DNA of 5,268 nt from an uncultured Prevotellaceae bacterium (lineage in GTDB: Bacteria > Bacteroidota > Bacteroidia > Bacteroidales > Muribaculaceae), in the NCBI GenBank assembly GCA_900556245.1, contig USOC01000100.1, forward strand, positions 1 through 5,268. The letters are read 5' to 3'. Shown here piece by piece: positions 1-5,268 of the stretch; position 1 is the first letter of the stretch; each line of letters opens with the position of its first letter. Made by a program: the position numbers and the translations under genes. The notes beneath the pieces were generated by a model. That model made no database searches, was not told where the DNA came from, and saw nothing but the letters and a program-made list of their open reading frames with translations.

Positions 1-469
1 ATTCTACTGTAGCCGGTTTCAGTGTGTTGGTTGCAGTATCACCTTTCAGACCCGGTTCTGTGTAAGTAACCTTCATCTGAACTTTGATAGGCATGTCTGC
101 ATACAATACAGTTTCTGTAGAAGCATCTGAAACAACGTCCAATACCATACCTTCGAGCAGGAAGTCTACACCGTTGATCAAGTCGTGAGCGATAGGAATT
201 TGGTCGAATGTTTCTTGGTTCATGAATTGATAGAAATCACCATCGTGATACAGATATTGGTAAGGACGGCGTTCTACACGTACGTCTTCCAGTTTTTCAC
301 CGATGTTGAAGCGGCGTTCGAGCACGTAGCCGTTTACCACATCTTTGAGTGTCGTACGCATAAATGTGTTGCCTATGCCCGGCTTTACGTGAAGAAATTC
401 GATGCAAAAGTACAATTTGCCATCCATACGGATGCATGTTCCGTTCTTAATGTCTTGAGCGTTAATCAT
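1..469 (-). CDS. efp: Translation elongation factor P (EF-P), 3' end cut by window edge
   Basis: EF-P binds the ribosome between the P and E sites and relieves stalling at consecutive prolines. 156 codons are visible of a protein usually about 188 aa long, and the C-terminus lies beyond position 1. The start is ATG at 469-467, giving MINAQDIKNGTCIRMDGKLY, a typical Bacteroidales EF-P beginning. The KOW-like domain I covers about residues 1-62, the first OB domain about 65-128, and the second OB domain begins near 131 with TEPGLKGDT (137-145). The tip loop of domain I is KPGIGNTF (29-36): residue 32 is Ile (codon at 376-374) where well-studied EF-Ps have the modified Lys or Arg. The rest of the protein looks intact, so this is not general decay. 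It lies downstream of the C11 peptidase gene on the same strand, 143 bases away, and appears to have its own promoter. Identity is very secure; the tip residue needs read-level confirmation. Confidence 0.97.
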   Translation of the reverse strand, partial: MINAQDIKNGTCIRMDGKLYFCIEFLHVKPGIGNTFMRTTLKDVVNGYVLERRFNIGEKLEDVRVERRPYQYLYHDGDFYQFMNQETFDQIPIAHDLINGVDFLLEGMVLDVVSDASTETVLYADMPIKVQMKVTYTEPGLKGDTATNTLKPATVE

Positions 470-508
470 ATAATATGTGTAAAAAATTATTTGTTCGAAT
501 TATGAATG

Positions 509-539
509 CAAAGTTATGATTTTTTTCTTGAATCCGAAA
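509..539 (-). promoter_or_regulatory. Predicted Bacteroidetes-type promoter of efp
   Basis: Reading the minus strand, TAACTTTG (516-509) matches the Bacteroidetes -7 consensus TAnnTTTG exactly. TTTC (539-536) lies 19 bases upstream, where the -33 TTTG element is expected. Transcription would start near 503-500 and give a leader of about 30 bases before the ATG at 469. A short palindrome, GAAAG-G-CTTTC (536-546), overlaps the -33 element. This is inferred from consensus only. Confidence 0.6.
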
Positions 540-612
540 GGCTTTCAGTTACTTTCTGTTTCAGTAGCAACCAGATGCGACGTGAAAAGGTGTATGTTCG
601 GTGGAGGGGTGG

Positions 613-1776
613 TTAGTGAGTGGCTTTCCACCAGGCTGTCCGGATTTTTTCTTCTGCATCAGGATTGATGCTCGGGTCGGAAATTGTCATGCCGCAGCAC
701 GTGCGGATACGTTCTTCTCCCGACTGGTTGGTATAGTAACAAGGGGTGTGTACTTCGTAGACTACAGTGGAAGAAAGCTGCTTCTGAAAGGCGTCTAGCA
801 TAATCGGGTCGTTGCATGTCTGTTTTACATAGTCGTTGAGGTCGAAAATAATGGGGGGCTGCAGTCCGTCAATTTTTTGGATTGTGGAAGTCGGCTTAGG
901 GGCGTATATGTGATAGATTGTTTTCATTAGATTGGCCAAGGCTGTCAATTGCCGGCAGTCGGTCACGGCCATTAATGCGTATGGAGTCGAAGAAGATTCA
1001 TAGTGACTGAGAAAGCCGTCGCATACGTTTTTCAGATTGGCTTTTCCAAGCAGATGTTTGCCGACTTTGTCATAAGGAATGCCCCAGCCCATCATTTCTG
1101 AAGGACATGCTACGATATAGTCGGTGATGTTGCGCAGTTCATATGCGACTTCTACGGTCGACATATAGCAGTCGTCAAACAGGATGAAGTCGAAATGGAT
1201 GTTTGCATTTTTGACGCCCAAGGCAAAATCTTCTATATCAATTTGGTTTTCCGCACTTAGCCCGCCAAAAAAGCGTGTCGGCCATTGTGGAACACCGGTT
1301 TTGAGCAATCGGGCATTTCTGATGTCCGTCGACCTTGCTTTAGGAATCCATCCGTATCCATGGCTTCCGATGGTCATGGCAAAGTGTTCGGCGGGAGCAA
1401 TGGCTTTCACGTCGTTGAGAACCGAGGTTACGCCTTCTGCTGAGACGGTTGGGTTTCCAGTGTATTTTTTGACAGGATTGCGGATATAGCGGTTTCTTGA
1501 AAGGTCAATTTGGTAAAGAGTTGCGCTATTGTCGGATTCGGCCAGATAAATAATCACTTTCTGGCTGTTCAATCCCGTATGTTCGATGGCCGTCATCATA
1601 TCTTCGATATTTGTTTCGAAGTATGAGGAAAGGTTGTCAGACCATGGAAAATACATGAATAGAGTGTGTGTGGCCGCATGAATCGGTTGCGGTTCGTCTT
1701 TTTTGCCGCAAGAGTTGAAAAATGCGGTCAGACATACGATTGTAAAATACAGGGTGATGTATTTTAGAAATTTCAT
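613..1776 (-). CDS. Clostripain-like (peptidase family C11) cysteine peptidase, predicted lipoprotein
   Basis: A 387-aa secreted cysteine peptidase of the clostripain/C11 family, whose members (clostripain, PmC11, fragipain) cleave after Arg or Lys. Residues 1-22 form a lipoprotein signal peptide (positive MKFLKY, hydrophobic core, then FFNSC), with lipidated Cys23. The following residues GKKDE contain K-D-E, resembling the K-(D/E)2 export signal that places Bacteroidetes lipoproteins on the cell surface. The catalytic dyad is visible: His139 in GSHGYGW (137-143) and Cys203 in FDDCYMS (200-206). The family-typical stretch ACPSEMMGWGIPY follows at 223-235. The C-terminal region (about 250-387) is less conserved and rich in Cys. 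The start at 1776 is chosen because the signal peptide begins there. It is transcribed divergently from the antiporter. The substrate is unknown; activation of other secreted proteins, as for fragipain, is only an analogy. Basic residues 146-159 after the His could be a self-cleavage site, by comparison with PmC11. Confidence 0.9.
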   Translation of the reverse strand: MKFLKYITLYFTIVCLTAFFNSCGKKDEPQPIHAATHTLFMYFPWSDNLSSYFETNIEDMMTAIEHTGLNSQKVIIYLAESDNSATLYQIDLSRNRYIRNPVKKYTGNPTVSAEGVTSVLNDVKAIAPAEHFAMTIGSHGYGWIPKARSTDIRNARLLKTGVPQWPTRFFGGLSAENQIDIEDFALGVKNANIHFDFILFDDCYMSTVEVAYELRNITDYIVACPSEMMGWGIPYDKVGKHLLGKANLKNVCDGFLSHYESSSTPYALMAVTDCRQLTALANLMKTIYHIYAPKPTSTIQKIDGLQPPIIFDLNDYVKQTCNDPIMLDAFQKQLSSTVVYEVHTPCYYTNQSGEERIRTCCGMTISDPSINPDAEEKIRTAWWKATH

Positions 1777-1798
1777 TCGTGTGATTTTTCGTATGTGG

Positions 1799-1828
1799 CA
1801 AAATTAGCAAATTTTTGAATGAAACAAT
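1799..1828 (-). promoter_or_regulatory. Predicted promoter of the C11 peptidase gene
   Basis: On the minus strand TAATTTTG (1806-1799) matches the Bacteroidetes -7 consensus TAnnTTTG. The candidate -33 element ATTG (1828-1825) lies 18 bases further upstream and is a weaker match to TTTG. The implied start site, near 1793-1790, leaves a leader of about 15 bases before the ATG at 1776, with no Shine-Dalgarno sequence. Confidence 0.5.
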
Positions 1829-1890
1829 CGTCAGGTTGCCTTATTTTCTTTTCATTGATAGCGAATTTGGTGAATGTTGGTCAGGTGAAT

Positions 1891-1919
1891 TTTGGAAATC
1901 GGGTTTTATTTTATCTTTG
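1891..1919 (+). promoter_or_regulatory. Predicted promoter of the cation/proton antiporter gene
   Basis: TATCTTTG (1912-1919) matches the -7 consensus TAnnTTTG exactly, and TTTG (1891-1894) is a full -33 match, with a 17-base spacer slightly shorter than the usual 19 or so. Transcription would start near 1925, leaving a leader of about 110 bases before the ATG at 2039. That is long compared with the short leaders predicted for the other genes here. Confidence 0.55.
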
Positions 1920-1940
1920 TAAAAGGCAGGATGTGGCTCG

Positions 1941-1974
1941 GCAAAAGAAATTAAACTGCGTTTATTCTTTTTGC
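1941..1974 (+). other. Imperfect stem-loop in the antiporter 5' leader
   Basis: The arm 1941-1956 (GCAAAAGAAATTAAAC) pairs with 1960-1974 (GTTTATTCTTTTTGC) around a TGC loop. This gives about 14 base pairs interrupted by three single-base bulges. It begins roughly 15 bases after the predicted transcription start. No T-run follows the 3' arm, so it does not look like a normal terminator. It is AT-rich, and could be a leader structure or a chance pairing. It matches no riboswitch class that I recognise. Confidence 0.35.
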
Positions 1975-2038
1975 TCTCACCTTTCGCGATCTTTGTCAAA
2001 TGAAAGACTGTGGGTAGGAATATAAAATTTGCGAGTAT

Positions 2039-3505
2039 ATGGAATTTTCTTTGGAAACGTGGTTGCTTGTTGCGGCCGGATTTTTATTTTGCGGCATCTT
2101 AATCAGTAAGACGGGGTATTGTTTCGGGATTCCGACTCTGTTGACGTTCCTTATTGTCGGGATGCTTTTTGGAACAGACGGACTGGGAGTGCAGTTCAGC
2201 AATGCGTTGACTGCTCAATATATAGGGACAGTGGCACTTTGTGTTATTCTTTTTTCCGGAGGTATGGATACGAGAATGTCTGATGTAAATCCTGTGCTTG
2301 CTCCCGGCATCATGCTTTCGACTGTCGGTGTTTTGCTCACAACGTTGTTTACGGGCTTGTTTGTCTTTTGGATTTCGGGTTGGCAGCATACGGAAATCGG
2401 TTTCAGTTTGCTCGGATCACTTCTGTTGGCGGCCACAATTTCATCGACCGATTCTGCGTCTGTGTTTAATATCTTGCGCTCTCAAAAAATCGGGCTGAAT
2501 CACAATCTAAGGCCCATGCTTGAGTTGGAAAGTGGAAGTAACGACCCGATGGCATATTTGCTGACGGTTATTCTTATACAATGTGTCCATACCGGAGATT
2601 TGTCGGGATGGGATATTGTCCTTTCGTTTCTTTTGCAGTTTGCTGTTGGTATTGCCGGTGGCTATGTGGCCGGTCGGATAGGGGTATGGATTGTAAACCG
2701 TATCGGGTTGCGCAATGGCGAGCTTTATTCTGTGTTGGTGCTCAGCATGGTGTTTATCATATATTGTGCAGTCAATCTTGCTGGAGGGAATGGTTTTTTG
2801 GCGGTTTATCTCTCTGGTATGGTGTTTGGCAATAGAAGACTTTTCAAGCATAAAGAGATATGTACGTTCCTTGATGGGTTGACTTGGCTATTGCAGATTG
2901 TATTGTTTGTAATGCTAGGATTGCTTGTCAATCCACACGAGATGCTTTCTGTTGTTGTGGCGGCATTGCTTGTGAGTCTGTTTATGTCTTTCATTGCTCG
3001 GCCGCTAAGCGTATGGCTTTCTCTCTTGCCGTTCGGAAAGCGTATCGGTGGGAAGTCAAAGATTTTCATTTCATGGGTCGGCCTGCGTGGTGCCGCACCC
3101 ATTATATTTGCCACGTATCCTGTAGTTGAAGAAGTGAGCGGTGCGGAACAGATTTTTAATATTGTATTTTTTGTGACACTTGTTTCTTTGCTCTTTCAGG
3201 GAATGTCAATTCCATGGATGGCAAAAAAAATGGGGCTCAATGAGCCTCAAGGAGAAAAGGAAAGCAATTTCGGAATAGAAATACCGGAGGAAATAGGCGG
3301 CAAACTTCATGAGTTGACCTGTACGCCCGATTTGCTTTCCCATGGGCGCAGGATTAAAGATATTCCTTTCCCGGAGGGGGAGCTGGTGGTTTTGATTAGG
3401 CGCAAGGATGAATTTCTGGTTCCGAAAGGCGGATCTTTGTTGGAGGAAGGAGATATCTTGCTTTTGATATCAAGGGATGCTGAGACGACACAATCGTTGC
3501 TTTGA
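2039..3505 (+). CDS. CPA1-family potassium (or sodium)/proton antiporter with C-terminal RCK_C domain, CvrA/NhaP2-like
   Basis: A 488-aa inner-membrane antiporter exchanging K+ and/or Na+ for protons, for volume and pH homeostasis. Residues 1-397 hold about 12 hydrophobic segments of a Na_H_exchanger domain. Visible transport motifs are TD at 137-138 in the unwound-helix region (SSTDSASVF), the ion-binding pair Asn168-Asp169 in ELESGSNDP, Arg321 in ARPLSVW, and WVGLRGAAP (346-354) with Arg350. Residues about 411-480 are a TrkA_C/RCK_C domain, a regulatory module that binds nucleotides such as c-di-AMP in some transporters. No RCK_N domain precedes it. The protein is shorter than E. coli CvrA (about 578 aa), which carries extra C-terminal sequence. 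An in-frame TAG at 2015-2017 makes 2039 the first usable ATG. Architecture favours a CvrA/NhaP2-type K+/H+ antiporter, but ion specificity cannot be read from sequence. Confidence 0.93.
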   Translation: MEFSLETWLLVAAGFLFCGILISKTGYCFGIPTLLTFLIVGMLFGTDGLGVQFSNALTAQYIGTVALCVILFSGGMDTRMSDVNPVLAPGIMLSTVGVLLTTLFTGLFVFWISGWQHTEIGFSLLGSLLLAATISSTDSASVFNILRSQKIGLNHNLRPMLELESGSNDPMAYLLTVILIQCVHTGDLSGWDIVLSFLLQFAVGIAGGYVAGRIGVWIVNRIGLRNGELYSVLVLSMVFIIYCAVNLAGGNGFLAVYLSGMVFGNRRLFKHKEICTFLDGLTWLLQIVLFVMLGLLVNPHEMLSVVVAALLVSLFMSFIARPLSVWLSLLPFGKRIGGKSKIFISWVGLRGAAPIIFATYPVVEEVSGAEQIFNIVFFVTLVSLLFQGMSIPWMAKKMGLNEPQGEKESNFGIEIPEEIGGKLHELTCTPDLLSHGRRIKDIPFPEGELVVLIRRKDEFLVPKGGSLLEEGDILLLISRDAETTQSLL

Positions 3506-3523
3506 TATGCAGGCTTTGTTACC

Positions 3524-3567
3524 GAGAATTTCTCCTTGCAAAAAAATGGAGAATCTCTTGTGTTTTT
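3524..3567 (+). terminator. Possible weak intrinsic terminator after the antiporter gene
   Basis: Arms GAGAATTTCTCC (3524-3535) and GGAGAATCTC (3548-3557) pair as 6 plus 4 base pairs with a two-base bulge, around a 12-base A-rich loop. TTGTGTTTTT (3558-3567) follows. It begins 18 bases after the antiporter stop. The stem is short and the T-tract interrupted, so termination may be partial, with readthrough into the DUF2461 gene. Confidence 0.4.
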
Positions 3568-3611
3568 GGAGTGGAATGTCTACATTCGCTTTTACAAAAT
3601 CCATTTTTCAT

Positions 3612-4304
3612 ATGTCGGGATTTTCTACTATGCTCGCTTTTTTAGAAGAATTGAGAGACAATAATAATCGGCAATGGTTTGCTGAGCAAAAAGGTCGGTA
3701 TCAGGCTATACGGGCAGCGTGCTTCGGTGAAATCGAGCGGCTTGTCGGGGCTGTGTCTGGGTTTGACTCTCATATTGCCGGCCTTGCCCCAAAGAATGCC
3801 ACTTATCGAATTTATCGTGACATTAGGTTTGCCGCCGACAAGTCTCCGTTCAAAACCCACTTTGGCATTGTTTTGGCAAAAGACGGCAAAAAAGCAAAGG
3901 AAGGAGGTTATTATCTCGATCTGGAGCCTGGCAATTGTGCTCTTTATGGAGGAGTCTGGTTTCCCGAACCTCCTGTGCTGAGATTTCTGCGTCGTAACAT
4001 CTATGACAATATTGATGAGTTTCTTGAAATCGTCAATAACCCTGTCTTCAGACAGGTCTTCCCTAAAATGGTAGGGGACAGCCTCAAGAAAATGCCGGCA
4101 GGCTTTCCGAAAGATTATCCTTATGGCGAAATTATCAAGAAAAAAGAATTTCTTGTTTGTCGTACCTATGATGATGTTTTTTTTGAAAATACTGATTGGA
4201 TGGAGAGTGCTGTTGCTGACATTCGTTTGCTTTATCCATTTGTACGTTATTTTAACTATGCGTTTGAAGAGCGTCGTGAAATGGAAGATGGGGGTAGTTG
4301 GTAG
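3612..4304 (+). CDS. DUF2461 domain protein (TIGR02453 family), function unknown
   Basis: A 230-aa predicted soluble protein with no signal peptide or membrane segment. It belongs to the DUF2461 family, which is widespread in bacteria and has no established function. Recognisable blocks are FLEELRDNNNRQWF (10-23), the core YRIYRDIRFAADKSPFKTHF (65-84) and GGYYLDLEP (98-106) followed by LYGGVW (111-116). The C-terminal EIIKKKEFLVCR (173-184) is also family-like. The length fits the usual 210-230 aa. The frame stays open upstream to ATG 3477, but that would add 45 residues, overlap the antiporter end and read through a terminator-like hairpin. ATG 3612 puts the family-typical FS..L.FL.EL segment right at the N-terminus, so I chose it; ATG 3630 is a weaker alternative. 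The gene is 106 bases downstream of the antiporter, perhaps by readthrough; no functional link is evident. Confidence 0.88.
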   Translation: MSGFSTMLAFLEELRDNNNRQWFAEQKGRYQAIRAACFGEIERLVGAVSGFDSHIAGLAPKNATYRIYRDIRFAADKSPFKTHFGIVLAKDGKKAKEGGYYLDLEPGNCALYGGVWFPEPPVLRFLRRNIYDNIDEFLEIVNNPVFRQVFPKMVGDSLKKMPAGFPKDYPYGEIIKKKEFLVCRTYDDVFFENTDWMESAVADIRLLYPFVRYFNYAFEERREMEDGGSW

Positions 4305-4380
4305 CAAAGGGATTGTTGCTCTAACGATAATTACACAAAACTTATGGAAATGTGCCAAAAATTAAATAGATATAAAATGA

Positions 4381-4410
4381 TTTCTTTATTGAAATTTTAT
4401 TTTACATTTG
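4381..4410 (+). promoter_or_regulatory. Predicted promoter of the ferredoxin-vorB operon
   Basis: TACATTTG (4403-4410) is an exact match to the Bacteroidetes -7 consensus TAnnTTTG. TTTC (4381-4384) lies 18 bases upstream as the -33 element. It sits in the AT-rich gap 4305-4441, directly before the ferredoxin-like gene, giving a leader of about 25 bases with no Shine-Dalgarno sequence. No terminator for the preceding DUF2461 gene was seen in this gap. Confidence 0.6.
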
Positions 4411-4441
4411 CAAATATGATTAACAAATAAACTCAAATACT

Positions 4442-4672
4442 ATGGCGAAAATCAGAGGAGCAGTGACTGTCAACGACGAAAGATGCAAGGGATGCGGCCT
4501 GTGTGTGGTGGCTTGTCCGACGCAGACTTTGTCGATGCAGCCCAAAGAAGTGAACAACAGGGGCTATCATTTTGCCTATATGTCAAATCCTGAAGCATGT
4601 ATCGGCTGTGCGAGTTGCGCACTTGTATGCCCGGATGCGTGCATAGAGGTGTATAAAGTTCGTGTAGATTAA
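4442..4672 (+). CDS. 2x[4Fe-4S] ferredoxin-like delta subunit of a 2-oxoacid:ferredoxin oxidoreductase
   Basis: A 76-aa cytoplasmic iron-sulfur protein that should carry electrons from the thiamine-diphosphate site of the oxidoreductase to free ferredoxin. Two complete cluster motifs are present. The first is C15-x2-C18-x2-C21-x3-C25-P ([12 protein letters not shown]). The second is C53-x2-C56-x2-C59-x3-C63-P ([12 protein letters not shown]). Each gives three Cys to one cluster and one to the other, as in bacterial ferredoxins. It lies 25 bases upstream of vorB on the same strand, so it is best read as the delta subunit of that complex. Names such as vorD or korD are used for such genes and the sequence alone does not decide between them. 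The ATG at 4442 fits the expected N-terminus and promoter spacing. Confidence 0.92.
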   Translation: MAKIRGAVTVNDERCKGCGLCVVACPTQTLSMQPKEVNNRGYHFAYMSNPEACIGCASCALVCPDACIEVYKVRVD

Positions 4673-4697
4673 CCAACCTGATTAAAACGATTTTTCG

Positions 4698-5268
4698 ATG
4701 GAAAAAGAAATAAAATTGATAAAGGGTAATGAAGCGTTGGCATTGGCGGCTATCCGCTACGGGGCTGATGCCTATTTCGGATATCCGATTACGCCTCAGT
4801 CTGAAGTGCTTGAAACGTTGATGGCCGAACAGCCTTGGGAGACTACCGGTATGGTGGTATTGCAGGCGGAGAGTGAAGTTGCGTCCATCAATATGGTCTA
4901 TGGAGCAGCTGCGGCCGGGAAAGTGGTGCTTACGTCTTCTTCGAGTCCGGGTGTCAGTTTGATGGCCGAAGGTTTGTCATACATTGCTGCGAGTGAATTG
5001 CCGGCTTTGGTAATCAACGTTATGCGCGGTGGTCCCGGTTTGGGAACTATCCAACCTTCACAAGCCGACTATTTCCAAGCGACAAAGGGCGGTGGACATG
5101 GTGACTATCACTTCATTGTGCTTGCCCCTTCTTCGGTGCAGGAAATGTGTGATTTTGTAGGTCTTGGATGGGATTTGGCATTTAAGTATCGTACACCGGC
5201 GATGATTCTTGCCGACGGAGTGGTCGGACAGATGATGGAAAAGGTGGTTTTGCCACCACAGCGTCCTC
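4698..5268 (+). CDS. vorB: 2-oxoisovalerate:ferredoxin oxidoreductase subunit VorB (3-methyl-2-oxobutanoate dehydrogenase), 3' end cut by window edge
   Basis: 190 codons are visible of a protein usually about 360 aa long; the reading frame is open to the window end. VorB is the alpha-type subunit (pyruvate:ferredoxin oxidoreductase domains I and II) of an enzyme that turns branched-chain 2-oxoacids plus CoA into acyl-CoA and CO2, reducing ferredoxin. Visible signatures are GYPITPQSE (28-36), AESE (57-60), TSSSSPG (79-85), and RGGPGLGT (110-117), followed by [16 protein letters not shown] (122-137). The start is ATG 4698, 25 bases after the ferredoxin-like gene's stop, giving [15 protein letters not shown]. 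The substrate label is by family resemblance; the closely related KorA subunit acts on 2-oxoglutarate and is hard to separate without the partner subunit. The TPP-binding subunit should follow downstream. Confidence 0.93.
   Translation, partial: MEKEIKLIKGNEALALAAIRYGADAYFGYPITPQSEVLETLMAEQPWETTGMVVLQAESEVASINMVYGAAAAGKVVLTSSSSPGVSLMAEGLSYIAASELPALVINVMRGGPGLGTIQPSQADYFQATKGGGHGDYHFIVLAPSSVQEMCDFVGLGWDLAFKYRTPAMILADGVVGQMMEKVVLPPQRP

Noticed and set aside
185..505. A 106-codon plus-strand open frame at the left end.
   Set aside because: It is antisense to efp, whose reading frame is unambiguous.
620..631. GTGG-CTTT-CCAC inverted repeat near the 3' end of the peptidase gene, considered as a terminator.
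   Set aside because: It lies within the last codons, has only a 4-bp stem and no T-run on the minus strand.
1819..2025. A 68-codon plus-strand open frame in the divergent intergenic region.
   Set aside because: It runs through the predicted antiporter promoter and leader hairpin, resembles no known protein, and would start inside the opposing promoter region.
2099..3114. Several minus-strand open frames of 73-114 codons inside the antiporter gene.
   Set aside because: They are all shadows of a strongly conserved membrane transporter frame and none shows a recognisable motif.
3477..3611. A 45-residue N-terminal extension of the DUF2461 protein.
   Set aside because: It overlaps the antiporter's 3' end, crosses a terminator-like hairpin, and adds sequence not typical of the family.
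3642..4358. A 238-codon minus-strand open frame covering almost the whole DUF2461 gene.
   Set aside because: It is antisense to a gene with clear family motifs. Its translation shows no recognisable domain and has the skewed composition of a shadow frame.
2039..5268. The possibility that antiporter, DUF2461, ferredoxin and VorB form one novel operon or defence-like system.
   Set aside because: A hairpin and a separate strong promoter break the series, the families are housekeeping or unrelated, and no mobile or defence-associated gene is present.

Overview
The window looks like ordinary chromosomal DNA of a Bacteroidales bacterium (Bacteroides/Parabacteroides/Prevotella type). The reasons are the EF-P N-terminus, the lipoprotein clostripain-family peptidase, a ferredoxin-VorB oxidoreductase operon, start codons without Shine-Dalgarno sequences, and four promoter candidates carrying the Bacteroidetes -7 element TAnnTTTG. 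No mobile element, tRNA, rRNA, CRISPR array or integration scar was seen.

Layout. Positions 1-1776 are on the minus strand: a C11 (clostripain-like) cysteine peptidase lipoprotein (613-1776), then elongation factor P (469 down to the window edge, 3' end missing). A 262-base divergent intergenic region (1777-2038) carries a promoter candidate for each direction and an imperfect hairpin in the leader of the rightward gene. Positions 2039-4304 are on the plus strand: a CPA1-family K+/H+ (or Na+/H+) antiporter with a C-terminal RCK_C domain, a weak terminator-like hairpin, and a DUF2461 protein of unknown function. After a 137-base AT-rich gap with a strong promoter candidate comes an operon of a 2x[4Fe-4S] ferredoxin-like subunit (4442-4672) and VorB (4698 to the window end, 3' end missing). 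These are two subunits of a 2-oxoacid:ferredoxin oxidoreductase, and the remaining catalytic subunit(s) should lie downstream.

How the genes work together. Only the ferredoxin-like subunit and VorB form a clear functional unit: oxidative decarboxylation of branched-chain 2-oxoacids to acyl-CoA, with electrons passed to ferredoxin. The other genes are housekeeping or stand alone: translation of proline stretches, envelope proteolysis, cation homeostasis, and an unknown.

Most notable point. The EF-P tip loop reads PGIG, with isoleucine at the position that is lysine (or arginine) in well-studied EF-P proteins and carries the activating modification. One base separates this ATA codon from AAA. 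It is either a real loss of the modifiable residue or a sequence error. I found no convincing undescribed multi-gene system in this window.
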